DNA of 64,000 nucleotides, from NCBI GenBank assembly GCA_030248065.1, contig JASAMV010000591.1:1-64000 (forward strand), written 5' to 3'. Positions within the stretch are counted from its first letter, which is position 1. Every line of letters starts with the position of its first letter. The position numbers and the translations under genes are program-made. The notes under the pieces were generated by a model. The model searched no databases, was not told where the DNA came from, and worked only from the letters and a program-made list of their open reading frames with translations. Shown here in pieces: positions 1 through 14,593 of this stretch. The DNA comes from Rhynchonema sp. JSB1_4. Its lineage: Eukaryota; Nematoda; Chromadorea; Monhysterida; Xyalidae.

Positions 1-3000
1 TAGGCCGGCAAATGTTCCATATTACATACAAATACCAAGCAGAACCGCAGGCGCAACAAAACGTTAACGCAAAACGAAAAAAACAACCACAATAGAAATG
101 ATCAAATGAAACCGACCATAACGTCCTGAACACGTCCTCCCACTTCCTCGCGAGGTACGATGAGAAAAACGAGCTCGAGGAACTTCTCAAACGTCTACTG
201 AGCTGGGTCCTAGTTCACCGGTCCGAAATTAACAATGCCAAGAATGACCGGAAATTTTATATGTAGGTGCGTCTGAAGGATGGAGCCGGTCAGCACCAGG
301 GAGGCTGGTAATGTTTGGCCTGCGGTTAATTCCGGGATCAACCACGAACCCCCAGCGTACGGGGATAACAACAGTGGTGCCATGGGTCAACCCAGCATTT
401 CCATCCCTCTGAGAACGGGCGGCAGATCGGCAACAGTATAATTGCTGAAGGTGTATTACAAGCACCCATACCCATTCTTGTCACCGACAATCGGGTGGTT
501 GTTGGTAGAGGCCCCTCGTGGTGAATGCCTCTAACGGAATGGCCGTACCGTTTTTTTTTCAGGCAGACTTCAGGTCCGGAGCAGCGCTTCCAATACTTCT
601 CTAGTTCGGAGATTATTTGGAGTACTTTTCAAACCAAACCACAAACAAAGCGCACATCGCATTTCTCTAGCTCCAAAAAAATCTGAAAACACTAAAAATC
701 AGCCATATCCACCAACCATATCATTGACGCTGACCCCGATGTCCCCAAGGCACTTTCGTATGCCCGACACCTCTGTTTTGCCGGACGCCAACGTTCGGGC
801 CAGATTCGAAAACAGAATCATCTTGCGGTCGGTCAACGACAATTGCAGCATGGTCCAACTGAAAAACATGTTTTTCCATGATTTATTTCAAAATTTAGAT
901 TTGTTACAAATTAGTTACATCAGCACATAAGTTCCTATCGGCACAGTTTCTATCACATCGGCACATATTTGGTAAATTCAGAATGGCAACTTCGTGTGAT
1001 CCCTTCAAGCGGCCAGTGAGACAGGCTACTTACTGCTCATAGTTAGGTGTACTCTAATTAATTGCCACACACGAAGATTATGACGGTGTAGTGCCTACTG
1101 GAGTTTTTCATGCGCAGTCCCTCCGAATTGAGGCCCCAGAGGGCCTTAATCGGACACATTTAAGTGGGACAAAAAATTTTGTCCAAATTGGACCCATGAT
1201 CATATGGTTTTTCCGAAAAACTGACGCAATATGCAGTATTGAAATGCACATAATATGCCATTACATGGGCCGCCTTTGATGTAAACTGTCGTTGCCTGGA
1301 GATGTGAAAGCTTCCCCGCAAAAATGCTTCAGAATAGAGCACAATATGGAGGGGCTTCATATCCAAATCTTCGGTGTGTGTAATCATGTCGCGTAGTCGC
1401 ACACAATAACCGGCCACATGTTTGTGTAGGTATACGCACTCATTTAGTGGTTTGGCTGGCAGCTTTTTCAACCAGCTATACATCGAGCACCTATCATTTG
1501 GCGTGTGTGTAGCAAAAGCAGATAAAGTGCTGTGAGGATTCGAAGGAATTCTATCAGACAAAATGTCAACAAGCTCACAATTTGAACAGCCCGGTCATCG
1601 GCGATATATGCAGCACGCGGAAGTTCCTGATCACGCCGCTGTTCATGCCTGTGATCCAGGCCTGTAAATAGGCAATGCTGATGTTTCAATAACTATGCTT
1701 CGTCTAAAGACCAATCGCTAGGCTATCACAAAGCAGATGTCGCCCGTGCCCCGACAAAAAAATGACTAACTTTCGAACGATTCTTTTGAAACACTGAGAG
1801 TGGGGAATTTTGAGAAAAGGCTGATAGTTTGTTTCAGGCACACTCAGGACATGCACCCTTAGGACATATGCGATGTACAGTACATATGTGAGTTAGGCCA
1901 GCAGCATGTGTTCTGCTTGCTGGTTTCGACCCGTTTTCACAAACGGGCGATGTACAATTTGATCGTCAGTGCACCACCAAGCCACTAACCTCGGCATCGG
2001 CATCGTTTTGCGCAACAATGTAGATGTACTGCACATTGACCAATTCTGTGCCGTGCACAATCGTGATACAGCGACGTTCGATATCTTCCCGGTTATCTTT
2101 CACGTAACGCTGCTCCAGCTCGAATTGTGCCGATGGATGCTGGAAAGGGGCTAAGAGGGGGTTGGAAATGGAAAGTTACCGTTTCAGAGCCTTTTCAGCC
2201 AACAGCCTCCAATTTGCAGTGCTGTTAAGATTGTGTTATTGCCGAGTGCGCGTTACAGCTGCAAGAAATGCCAAACCCCGAGCGACTGCTTTTGAGCGTT
2301 TAAGTCGCCACGTTGGCGTGCACGGCTCGATATACACTATTAAGCACAGAGATTATCAGGACAGCAGCAAATCTTATTTCTCAAAATGTCGAACTGCTAG
2401 GATAACGGTTGTTTTTCTAAATATCGAAAGGACGAGATGTCAAGCATTAGAACACAAAGACTTGCTTCAGTATCAAAGTATGCATAACCAGTAACGGACC
2501 AAGTTGAAACACTTTTCACAGTGGTTGAAATATATCAAGCAAAAACAGGGACTTCAACCGAATGTAAATAAAAAAAACAATTCTAATTATTTTTCAGACG
2601 TGTAGGGAAGGATAATTATTATTTCCAAGCGGGTTTTAGTAATAACAATTTTTTGTACCCAAGAATGCCAAATAAGCCCCTGGCGGCCTACCTGGGACAC
2701 ACTTCGGACTTGAGATTTTACAAAATAATGATTTCACAAATTAGGTCCCATTTTGGATAAGCACATGAAACATAGCTGAAAACGACCATATAGATGGGTG
2801 ACTCTTCGAAAATTTTTTAAATAAACCCCTACTGGGGACTTATTTGGCATATTCCCCGGTATTTTTAAGAAACGCACTCCGATAATCGTATCCTTGTCCT
2901 TCATCGGCTACAAATTTCACAAAGAGTGAATTTTTCACTATTTTCTCGTTGCTTTAGTTTTTTGCTCATCTTCTGAAAGAACATCGAAAGTTCGAATCAA

Positions 3001-5377
3001 AAATGAAAACCAAACGCGTACCTTCGGTAGCGTGCCTATCTTGATTTCGAATATTTGCGTAATGTCAAGCACCTCTGTGGATTTGCCTTCTACTTTCCAC
3101 CACATGTAGAAACCGTGAGCGTCTACCTGAAACTCACGCTTTCGAAACTTAGGTCAACAAATAGATCTTAAACTTAGATCAAACTTAGGTGCCTTTGCAA
3201 ATGACGCTGGAAATATTTACGTGTGACAAAACAGAAAATGAACTGGAAATTAAATCAAAATGTTTAATTCGGAGACATGCCCGATCAGTATTCGAACCGC
3301 CTACCTAATGAATCGACTAACCGACTGAGCTACGTTACCTACCCCGTAGAGAATGTCGTAATCCAACGTTCCGGCATCTTCGTCCACCCTATCGAACACA
3401 ATGCCATCTTGTAGCCTCTGCGGCACCACCGGTTGCCAGCTGAAACATCATTGGAGCGCAGTTTTTTTATTTTGCCAAGAGCCAGGTCCACAAAACCTAC
3501 GCCAAAACAAGGAGTAAATCTAAATCTAAGATATCTTGCTGTGTACACCAATTAAGCCCAGACATCGTCAGTGATTCCAAAATCTGTAGCTATATTCTGG
3601 GACTTTTCAGGCTGCACGGGGTCTAATAACTCAAAAAATAGACGGAACATTTCAAACCAACTTGAATTGATACTCCTTTGCCATTGTAACAGAGCAGAAT
3701 CAGGGGTTCGCTTAATTAGCGCGCGTCTTTAATTATGCGCCTTTTTATTGCGTCAGTCGATCATATTTTCGGGCAAGTGGCTTGCGTTAAATCCAACGGG
3801 CAAAATGTGCAGAATATGGCAAACTGGGTCGAATCGCTCGCTCGCGGCACACGGTGCGAGGCAACTGCGTCGACACTTTTCGTATCCGGCGGGGACTAAT
3901 CAATTAAGAGGGTGGTGTGGGCGCCTAAACTGCAGCTGAGCAGTCGGCTTCGATTAGGCTGACTGTCCTTGGCGCTCTAATTGAGCCCTACGACATGTTC
4001 AGAAACATGTGCCTTCCACTTGCGAATTCATTCGAAGGTTTTGTGGAGAAAATTTGACTGATTCAGTCCTAATGTTGGTGACGTCGGTTCAGCTGTTGTA
4101 AGCCCCTGAAATTAGTACATAAGATTGCTGTCTGCACCTATGCATTTACGACAGGAGCAAGGAAAAAGTGCAAAACAGTGACTGTTGCTGTGGTAAGTAC
4201 AACAACGATACCGAACGAACATGGTGCCTACATTCAAAAACTGTTAGAAATCTCGGGTTTTTCAACATCAAATGCACATTGTCTGTCAATAACTGTGAAA
4301 CATGATGGACTGACAGAGCACGTAGGAGTCCACGCCATGATTAGCATTTTATTTATAGTTTTCCCAGCATATGCACATGCACCGATAGGGTATATGCATG
4401 GACGAAAGAAGACGTAGGTAAATAGTGCCTCGTCGTCCTTAATTGGACGACATCCCCTTGACAACAAGATCCATTGAGAGGGCGCGACGGATTGTAAGCC
4501 TATACAACGAATGGCATATAAATGGCTGCATTTTTGCTATTCTAAAAACAAAACTGACCAGCAAATAGTGTCATGCATGGCAATGAGTGGGGGTGAACAG
4601 GCTCACACATCTGGTCCGACGCAATCTGCGGCCTCATAGGAGTGAAGTGACCTGATTAATTTGACTCGGGCTCTTGTGACTCAATTGACAAGACATCCCT
4701 TTTAGGTATCCTGTTTGGAATTTGAGATTATAAAGTTGAATGTTCGCACCACCCACTTGCATCTAAATGTTGCACTTGAACCTCAGCTGACTGGGCTTTT
4801 GGTCCGCATTCGACACCGACAGACATTGACACTGCATGAAAAAAAACTTTGCTGTGCGAGAGATCAGTTGCTATGCTATTATCAGTAAAAGCGGCATCAA
4901 GAGATAAAGACCATATATGGAAAAATGTCGAAAAATCTCACTCATCAGACATTTTCTTAGCTTGACATGACAGTCTAGGAAACAGGAACAAGCCAAGATG
5001 TACATGTCAATGTGGAACAACTGTGCAAGGAAGCGTGTACAGACAATAAACTTCCACCTCGAAAAGAAGACTGAGTGCCTTCAAATGTCACCTCCGCAAG
5101 GTCTGGCCACATGCGTCAATTGGCACAGGCTGCCTGGTCCCTATAGGCCTTGAATGTGACGTTTGGCTACAATCGAATCCAATTCAAATTTAGAGGTGTA
5201 ACCGACGAAGGCAAGCGCAAAAAGCAACGAGTCAATGTTTGACGCATATACATCCTATGACCAAATTAGATGTTTTCAATCGTTTCCCAAGGAAAGCCGA
5301 AACTGATGACATACCGCTGTATGAACTGAAAGCGTCTGTCAATGAACGTAAATACAGGTACGTGGGCCCAATTAGGC
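1..5377. other. No recognised gene
   Basis: Short frames only, none with domain, signal or splice support. It holds the tRNA-like piece at 3.3 kb and four ATGTTTCA motifs (about 1681, 2767, 3443 and 4300). Confidence 0.5.
3298..3345 (-). repeat. tRNA-like A and B boxes, likely SINE or decayed tRNA
   Basis: On the minus strand TAGCTCAGTCGG (A box) is followed by GGTTCGAATAC (B box). The boxes are too close and the stems do not pair, so it is not a functional tRNA. A tRNA-derived SINE head or pseudogene is likely. Confidence 0.4.
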
Positions 5378-5385
5378 CTTCACTC

Positions 5386-5818
5386 CAGTGGCGGACCCAG
5401 CTTTTGGCCAAAGGAGGGCGGGTCCAAACCCATAGTCGTTTTGTGAGCCGAGTGCTTGTTCCATTGTTTAAAAAGTCATTTTCATCCAGTGCTTGTTCAT
5501 AATTTAGCGATTTAAAACCACATATGGTAACAAGCAAAATATGAACACTGGCAAAATATGTATGAACATGCGCGAACCGCATGACCAAAAACCGCGCGAA
5601 ACAAAGGCACTTTTGCACGCGCGGCAACCAAATTTCATTGATAACGGGTGGGTCTGACGCGCGACGCGCGCGATTTTTGGAATTTTACGGTGTGCCAGAA
5701 GGAAAGTCCTGCGATTTGCAGGTCATTTTTCCTTATTCCTTCTGAGATGGTGGTCCTCTTCAGGAGCCAAATGGACCAAGAGGTCTACGGCCCCTGTGGC
5801 CCCCTGGATCCACCATTG
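5386..5818. mobile_element. hAT-like MITE, 433 bp, perfect 8-bp target duplication
   Basis: Ends CAGTGGCGGACCCAG...CTGGATCCACCATTG are imperfect inverted repeats of the hAT CAGnG type. The flanks carry the direct repeat CTTCACTC on both sides (5378-5385 and 5819-5826). It encodes no transposase, so it is non-autonomous. Confidence 0.88.
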
Positions 5819-7096
5819 CTTCACTCAGACAAAACTTCTTCATCCAGGTTTTTATCCAGGCACAAGTAGTCGCGCACTCAAGCTGTTATACAGGTCTTGT
5901 TCGGTTTGATTATGGCCGCCTCGATATGTTCAAATTTTTCATGTGCCGCTAAAAAATGCTGCTGCGGAAGTCAACCAGGGGGCAAAGCAGTGGATCAATT
6001 TACAGCAGACGCCCAGATGCGCAACACGTTCGAACAACAGAGCTACATACAGTACTTTTAAGCACGCCTCGTTGTTTTTCTTCTCAGCATTATTTTCAAA
6101 GGGCTCATAAAATTGGAGAAGCAAAAAATCCAGACGAAACAACAGATAGAAGTTTGTCATAACACCACGCGGTGTGCTTTTTCTTCCATCAGACTCTTCT
6201 GCAATATATTCTGCTTGAGACTTTGCATAATATACATACTGTACATACAAACCATGAACTTGTTCATCAAAGGCATTCCACATCAATCCAAAATGGGAAC
6301 CTTTAGCTAAAAGATTTGGGGTGTCAGTCACAGTGGGTACAAACAGTCGATGCTTCTGATCAGAATCTGGGACATACATAAGAAAGTGGTTCACTTGGAA
6401 CATCTCAAAAAGTGCATGTACTTGTGAGAAAACGCACACGCACACACAAAGTTAATCAAATGCCCAACAGCAAAAGAGGTTGACACATGTATTCAAAGTG
6501 GGTGAGCTTGCCAGCGCGTGTCCAAGAATCCTCCCGAAACATAAATACATCAGGACGTTCTTCACGAAACTGTTCCGGTCCGGTTCTGATGCAAGATTAT
6601 GAACCTATACAAGGTGGTCCGAGACCGTGTAAAATATACCACCACCTCACCTTTCAAACATAAGGCAGCAGCTGTCCAGATTGGCTAATCTGCTATCGGC
6701 ATGCGTGAGCAGTCAGTGTCTTCATATCCCTCCGTTGATGTTTCAATGCCATGAAGTGCATGAAAAAGCACGATGATAGACTGTGACAACAACGGGCACC
6801 AAACCATACCGATTTTAACTGGGCTCGAAAATGTTTACGTAATATCATTGCTAATGTGATACGAAACTGCATGATGCAAGCGCACAAACAACTGATTGAG
6901 TTTCACATTCGTCCGTAAATGTCAAGAACGGAACACGAAAGAGCGCGGGATTGTGCTCGGAATTTTTCACGAAAAAATGAGCAACACGAAATATTTACAT
7001 TGGGATGGTGGCGCACAAAAGCTGAATAACAACAATATAGCATTTGGTACCCGAAAAATTGAAAGTCAAATGTTTGGACATTAAACCGACCTTTAA

Positions 7097-8178
7097 AGCT
7101 GCTGGTTAACAACCCTTCGACCGCGCTTGATCTTGGGGGTAGTATATATAAACAAAGTTTGGACATTGTGTTACTCGACCCTAATCTGGTGAGCCGATTG
7201 GTTGCTTCCTGATGTTTCACGGCCACGTTGAAGTTTGCCCCTCGTGAAAAAAACCGAAAAAATTTGAAACGCTGCTGTGACACAAATAGGCTGTTTCAAA
7301 GTTTGACACTAGAGTGACAGCAACCTCCAACAGTGTGCCGAAAACCGCAATGCACAATAGTTGCTGAAACGTCCGCATTGTTGAATAAAAAAATAAAAGG
7401 TTTCAAAAACCTGGCCATTTTTGTTAGGATTTTCTACTCGTATAATTTTAAGCATCTGTGGTGAATGAACTAAGTTGTCAATTACAAATAAAAATCCTCT
7501 AATCATCAAGTTTTTTGTTTGTGCTCCCCACTTTTCAAAACCCTACACAGCTCAGACAATGTTTACCACAACATGCGCAAGGCAGCCATTTCACAGCGCA
7601 CACACAACGACAACACACAGCCGGCACAGCGACAACACAGCAATGTTTCAGCTGGCAAGCTTTGTTGTGTGTGTGCGCTGTGGAATGGCTGCCTTGCGCA
7701 TGTTGTGGTTAACATTGTGTGAGCTGTGTAGGGTTTTGAAAACTGGGGAGCACAAACAAAAAACTTGATAATTAGAGGATTTTTATTTGTAATTGACAAC
7801 TTATTTCATTCACCACAGATGCTTAAAATTATACGAGTAGAAAATCCCAACAAAAAATGGCCAGGTTTCTGAAACCTTTTATTTTTTTATTCAACAATGT
7901 GGACGTTTCAACAGCTATTGTGCATTGCGGTTGTCGGCACACTGTTGGAGGTTGCTGTCACTCTAGTGTCAAACTTTGAAACAGCCTACTTGTGTCACAG
8001 CAGCGTTTCAAATTTTTTCGGTTTTTTTCACGAGGGGCAAACTTCAACGTGGCCGTGAAACATCAGGAAGCAACCAATCGGCTAACCAGATTAGGGCCGA
8101 GTAACACGATGTCCAAACTTTGTTTATATATACTACCCCCAAGATCAAGCGCGGTCGAAGGGTTGTTAACCAGCACCT
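7097..8178. mobile_element. Fold-back element, 1.08 kb, TTAA target duplication
   Basis: Two arms of about 510 bases are near-perfect inverted copies around a loop of about 55 bases. The ends read AGCTGCTGGTTAAC and GTTAACCAGCACCT and are flanked by TTAA at 7093-7096 and 8179-8182. TTAA target use is typical of piggyBac-related transposons, so this may be a non-autonomous relative (inference). The loop contains CAATGTTTCAGCTGG almost exactly at the symmetry centre. Paired open frames on both strands are products of the inverted repeat and are not genes. Confidence 0.85.
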
Positions 8179-8182
8179 TTAA

Positions 8183-9458
8183 TGGTAGAATGTTTTGCAA
8201 GCGATGGGCCCATTCCGATCCGATACACAGCACCGCATCGTGGGAGCACATTTCTATCCCATAAAACTTCAGAACAGCATTCGCACCATGTGTCTCCTCA
8301 AGTCCAAAATAGGAAAAAATTTCATTGTGAAGCAAAGAAAGCAAATAATGCACGTCTGGCATAACATCATCACACACGTGTTCAGAAAATGTTTGCCATC
8401 AGCCTGAGTAGCACAAACTCGTTCGAGACAAATTTCGGCCAGGCCAGACGGACAAATCAACTCGAAACTGAGTATTTTGATGCAACTTCCAAACTTCAAA
8501 CTTTCAAACAGAAAGATCCAACCAAACACACCGAAGAGCATCCAAACTGCATTGCGTGAGCCTAAGGCATACATACATATACTGTAGCAGACCAGAGTTT
8601 GTCTCCAGAGACTCAAATGTGGGGAGGCTTGTGATGTTTCACTAGCTGGGTCCAAGTACTGGGATTGGCATTGTGACAGTGGCAAGCACAAACAGACAAC
8701 GTGCACCCAATATGCAACTTTTTATTGGTCAGCTGCCGAGCAAGCAAAGTCAAAAAGTACTGCAAGTCACGAAAGGCGGAACGACTTCTTTCAGCGTGCG
8801 CTCGCAGTTGATATTATAATAGGAAGACAGTGTGGCCCGCAGCAACGCTTTCCGTGTTGCAAGGAAGCATGCCAAGCCCTAACGTCATGGACGAATGATA
8901 GGGTTCTGTGTGAGTTGCACAGTCGAAAATGCAAAGTGATAGCTAGAATTCCAAGAGCAAACTTAGCAGTGATTGCCGGACGCTCTACTGTGTGCGGGCT
9001 GGCAGTGCTGTTTCGTGGGGCGCGGCGCTGTGGTACATCTTCCAAATGGGCACAAGCACAAGTTCGGCTCCGCTGAGAACAAGATACATAAGATAAAAAT
9101 CGGTACCAAATGACACACGGAATGGTCAATTTGCCAAGATTTTATTTGTTTTTGGAGCTGTCTTTGGGGCCAGTTGACAACCCGCATGGACTAGTGTGCA
9201 GCCCAGACCCCTCATGTCCAACTTTAGCTCTAACGGCGAACTTAGGTCAAATCTGGAATCCGGAACCCGGAAATAATTAGCGTGCAAAAATACAAAACAT
9301 TTCTGGTCTCCGGAAATATTTCCGGAAAACGCAAGAATTTACATACAAAAGTAGTGCGTTTTCCGGAAATATTTCCGGATTCCGATTTCCGGATTCAACC
9401 CAAGTCCGCCCTAAAGGTTAGGAGTTCACTTTTTTAACCCAACCCTGCCTGTGTAGGT
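8183..9458. other. No recognised gene
   Basis: Short frames only. CCGGAAATATTTCCGG-type palindromic repeats occur at about 9255-9390. Confidence 0.45.
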
Positions 9459-9466
9459 GTGAGGAC

Positions 9467-9979
9467 CAGGGTTGGGCAAAAAAACGACGGCGTTTTTTCT
9501 TAAAAAAACGACGTTTTTTTAAAAAACGCCTGGGTCGTTTTTCTTTTTTTTAAATCCTGAATTTCCTTGATTTTCCCTGATTTTTTCAGGGAAAGTACCC
9601 TGATTATCAAGGAAAATCAATTTTTTGTCCCATTTTTTCCAAAAAATTTTCGACCAATTTTTACTTTGTCGAGATACGTCGATATACGGAGTTTGACTTT
9701 CAGTGATGACCCCGGCCAAAGTTGGTCCCACGATGCGGGTCTGATATGGGATCTTAGCAACTCGCTAGAAAAGGGTTGAAACCAGTTTATTTTGCCTTAG
9801 AACACATAGAATGACTTCATTTAACCACGTTTTTTTCCCAACATGAGCGTTTTCCAATTTTTTTGGGGGCATATTTTGGTCATCTGGGCGTTTTAAAAAA
9901 AAAGTTTTTTTTTTGAAAAAAAACGTTTTTTTTAAAAAAAAACGATTTTTTTAGAAAAAAAGTTTTTTGCCCAACCCTG
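9467..9979 (+). mobile_element. hAT-like MITE, CAGGGTTGGGC family copy 1, perfect 8-bp duplication
   Basis: 513 bases from CAGGGTTGGGCAAAA to TTTTGCCCAACCCTG, flanked by GTGAGGAC on both sides (9459-9466 and 9980-9987). Inner ends are A/T homopolymer-rich. The centre is the same as in the 30402-30903 copy, inverted. Confidence 0.92.
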
Positions 9980-9994
9980 GTGAGGACCTCTAAG

Positions 9995-10057
9995 CAGGGG
10001 TGGTCAAACGTTTTTTAAAGGAAAGAATTTTTTGAAAATTTTTTTTGCCCAACCCTG
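9995..10057. mobile_element. 63-bp minimal hAT-like MITE
   Basis: Begins CAGGGGTGGTCAAACG and ends TTTTGCCCAACCCTG, with flanks CCTCTAAG and CCCCTAAG (one mismatch). It starts only 8 bases after the target duplication of the preceding MITE. Probably an internally deleted copy. A third CCCAACCCTG end lies at 9438-9447. Confidence 0.6.
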
Positions 10058-13000
10058 CCCCTAAGTCGCACGATGCGTACTCTGGTACACTTCGAAAGTC
10101 CAAGAATCGCGCACTTCGCGCGTCAGATACACCTTTCCAACGAAATTTGGCGATCGCGCGCGCAAAAAAAGTGTTAAAGTGGTCACAGTTTTGTATAGAA
10201 TTTAGTGCAAATGCGCCAAATTCTAAACGTGCAGGCACCAGATAAAAAAAAACTTTAAAAAATGGAACGAGCAGCAGATAAAAATGATTTTTTTGGATTT
10301 GGTGTACGTGCAAACTAATACAAGGTGCATTGGATGGAAGGTATGGCCATGTGAAACTACATACAAGTTTCTCATGTGATGATTTTCAGCAAATACACAC
10401 TTCGCCTGGCGTGGACGGAGCACACGCAGCGCAGTAAAGATCCGCTTGGGTAAACATAACGCACAACTGATTTTGTATGCCAGAGAATCCTAAAACCAAA
10501 TACTAGCCCATAGTTTCTGTGCCACAGTCGCAGTAAAGGAAACCGTTTGCATGTGTAGTCCGAGCCCACAGTTCACAAAGAGTGTACAAACATAAAAACC
10601 TTCTGGATTTATAAACCTGGCGTACTAAACTAACGATGCTGAACATGCACAAACCTACAGATATTGAATATAAGGATGCCATACAATCCTGTGACTGTGC
10701 GCATTTCAGTCTATGCCGAGATTTGTGCGGCTTTACGAGCAAAGAAATGACCCAATACTCGTGTGTGCGATGATCCAGCTAAGGCACACGCGCAGCAGCA
10801 CAGACGCGATATTGGAGCCAGATGAAACACCAATAAAAGAACGCGAATATAGTCTGAAACAACGCATATATACCAAACAAAGCCAAGCTAGGAAAAAATG
10901 GTTTCGCGACCTGGAGAATGAGCTCAGAGTCAGAAGCATGCTTTGATTATAGAGAACTATACATACGTAGTACCCACTGTATTTGTGCGTATTTCTGACA
11001 TACTGCGTTTATGAATAATTTGACTACACACTATCCTCTTTATGGTGGAACCCTCTATTGTGGTGGATGTCTGTTAGCGCCATTTTGGTTCGCCGTTAAC
11101 CTCGTATGCTTATTGCTTACCACTGCATTATATTGGACATTCATCGTTACAGTAACAGAAAACGGTTTCAATCATGTCACAATAAAGGGGGTAGACTGTA
11201 GGTACTTGCTTGGCCAGTGGTCTCCAACCTGAGTAAACCATATCGCAAAACACATGCCTCTTGTATGTGTAGTAGATCGGAACAATAAAAACAGCTGAAT
11301 TTCTGCGAACTGAACCATGCCGAACTGTACAAAACCCTAAAAAAAGTGATGAGAAACAGCGGAATGGCACCAACGCGCAAGCACGGGCGGTTTCATGCGA
11401 AAAAAAAAAACAGGTTCAAACGCAGCCCGCTTTAAATACACACAGACTGTGTACAGATTGAATTTCGGATTAAGACTGGTTGGCTGTGCCGATGCAGCAC
11501 TAAAGCCGCAACCTCAATACCCCCTGTATATTTTCTCATTAAATTCAAACAGAAGGGCGTTGTGCTACATTGTACCCTACGTCGGTGCGAGGGTTTGGAT
11601 TTGACCACACACTGATAAACCTACATGGGTACCTACCTACATATATTGCGGCGTTTGAAAAGACTCCGCGTTAAACCAGGCTAAATAACAAGACCGGCTG
11701 AAACATGCGACTCTAGAAAATAGATAGAACATGAGAATGAAAAAAGATCGATGCAACAAAACCTGCCAGCCGCTGAACACCAATGTTTGTTGGCGAAGAA
11801 ATGCTTTCTCATGATTTGGAAGAGTACAAAGGTCACATTTTGATTGCAAACTTGTACCTTTGAGCATAAAAACAACCTGCTGTTCTGGAACTGATGACTG
11901 TTTGTGGCATAATTGATTTGCGGGATAAAATTTCGGAAAATTGATTCTGCGGAAAGAAATGCCAAGACTGCGACGTGAACCTGTTTGTATGCGAGACAGT
12001 CACAAAATGAAAAGATCAAAATCACAATAACTTGTTTGCAAAAAAAATGCTGGAAAAGGGTTGGTTAACAAAAGTGTGTGATGAAAAAGTGACAAACACG
12101 CACGTATACATACCTAATGCAACAATAATGGCAGACCTGTGAAAGAAACGTGTCCTTTGGAGACTCAACAAGGTGTGAAAAGACGCGTTAAATGTGCAGC
12201 GTGTGCAAATAAATGAGCAGTTCGCATTTGTATTCTGGGTGTTGGACCATTGCAGGTGCGAGAAATACGGGGTGCTCAAAAACTTGCAGCAAACAGCTCG
12301 TACCCACCACTCTGTTTCATTTGTTTGCCGCATCGCACGCTTACAATCATTCAAAAGGTATATTATCACAAATGAAATTTGATGACAAACAACATCACGA
12401 AACCGTGCCGCAATAAATACTTTTCGCATTTCAGTTTACGGCTGCCGGTCACATTAATGGCATACAAGTTTCTATGGAAACAAGGAAACACCTCGGGTAT
12501 GTGGCCAAAGTGAGAGGTTGCAGCCATGGTGTTATGGGGGCGGAGTTTCAGAGGGGAGCGCCACAAAAATTGGCGACCCAGGTGCGGAAAGTAGAGCACA
12601 ATTGGAAAACGCAAGAAGCCATTGATTGATAGCTAACATTGCAGTAGTCAACTCAAGTGGTCAAATCACTTCGTCAACTCACAGCAGCCCCGAGTAAGCG
12701 CGGCAAACAATACAAGGCAATCCGGGTGAGTTTGACGACGCAGTTGCTCACTTAACTTCGCGAAGTACGTACGCTGGATACGTTAGAGTGTAATCAAGCC
12801 AACTGTCGCAGATGTGTTTCCATCGTGAAATTATCAACCCACGCGAGTGAGCGCCGGTTTGGCAGGCCCAAAGTCTGAGCACGGACACTGAGAAATTCTA
12901 CCGTGCCGTCTGCATAGCGCGCGCCGGACGTTCGTGGTGTTGTCATTATTTCTTTTATCTCAGCAAACTACTGAAACAGCACAACCATGGAAGACCATGA

Positions 13001-14593
13001 CTCATAGGTATCTGCATGCACTCGCATTTGAGGAAATTACACCTGACCTGGTTTTCAAAAACGAAAGTTGCAGAGCAACAGAAAAGCGCGAAAAGGACGA
13101 AAGTGAGTGTGAAAATGAACACAACAGTATTGAGCAATCAATCAGTCATCTGAGACAACACGCATACACAGTTTCAGTTGTAATAATTTGGACATTTGAT
13201 CGAACTTATATTTTTGGTCATGCATCTTGGTTACGCTCTTATATCTGAGAAACCATGAAGCCAAGGTTTCGTATTACTTTTTTGTGAACAAGTGAAGTGA
13301 GCGCTGTAACGCTTTGAGGAATAGTCTTTTTGACACCGGCACAAAAGATCATCCGAAACTGAAGATTCACACGCAGCCTGCACGAACGATAAATTATCGC
13401 ACACGAATGCCGTGGAAAATGGCAAAAAAAGTTTAGCTTTCAGTGCAATATTCCATTTCCAGGTGTATCTAGGGCCTGGGCTCAAAATATTTTCAAAAAA
13501 ACGTCTAGTGGTGCCCCTGAGGTTTCTAAAACTTGACCAAAAAGCATACGTGTTCTTTATAGAAGAGAGCAAAAACAGGTCATTTTCGCAAAACTTTCTC
13601 TGGAGAAGCTGCTCGAAGCTGCCCCAACTAGAGCCCAAGGGGTCTCTACTCAGATGCGTTTCTGAACAGAGCCCTCGGTGGACTCCATTCGAGTGGGAGG
13701 GGTGCAGTACCATGAAGAACTCCGGTAGTGTTGATATGGACCAAATATTTCGCCAAATGAGTCGCGGGTAATCAAGGGATTTAAGCAGAGTAGCGCGGCA
13801 CGTGTATCCACCGCAATGCTGATACATAAGCGGCACGTCTGCACAAACGAAAATCACACTAATAATATAGTGACTTAAACGCTATCAAGTGTACACTACC
13901 CATAATGGAGAGAGACAAGTGGAGGAAATAACCCGGAACAACACACACGTCACTAATTTACCATGTGCGAAAGGGCGTTCAAAAATTTCACTTCTTGGGC
14001 TCACCTTTCCTGGTAGTTACTGTCACCTGCAGATGCAAAAAAACCAGTAATCTAGACAGAAAATCAAAAATACATAAAACAACCAATGCCTGTACGGACC
14101 GTGCGCATTATCTGGACACTCCAAAAACGCGCGCGAACATTTTTGTATGCGATGCGCGTTGCAGCAAGCCGCAGCAGTAGGTAGCTTACATCAGTTTGAA
14201 AGAAGAGGAGATAGAGAGAGTGCTTACATTGTACCAGAGCGCTGTACCATGAGCAGCAATATAACTGGACGGGGTATGCGTGTCTGCCTGTAATGCTTCG
14301 GGCCCGCGAGCGCTTGTATATGTATGCCCCTATGTCTACTGTGCATATCAGAGCACACAATGTCCAAGTATACATGTACGTTGTACATATGTAGGGTACA
14401 TGCGCAGTGCGTGCCACAAACTCTTTAGCAAGTCCAACATAGGTACAGTCAGCCAGCTGCAGCTTGTAGCGCTCACACTGTCCGGGACTAACTCGAACAC
14501 CACGGGTGCACGTGCGCTTACAGCGTGCTGCTTTTGCATAGGGCACATGCACAAACCTAAAACTTTCACGGGGATTACCCCACACAAACAAAA

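Noticed and set aside
7475..7799. Near-identical 78-97-residue frames on opposite strands (MSITNKNPLIIKFF...)
   Set aside because: They are the two arms of the 7097-8178 fold-back element read outward from each strand; no independent coding evidence.
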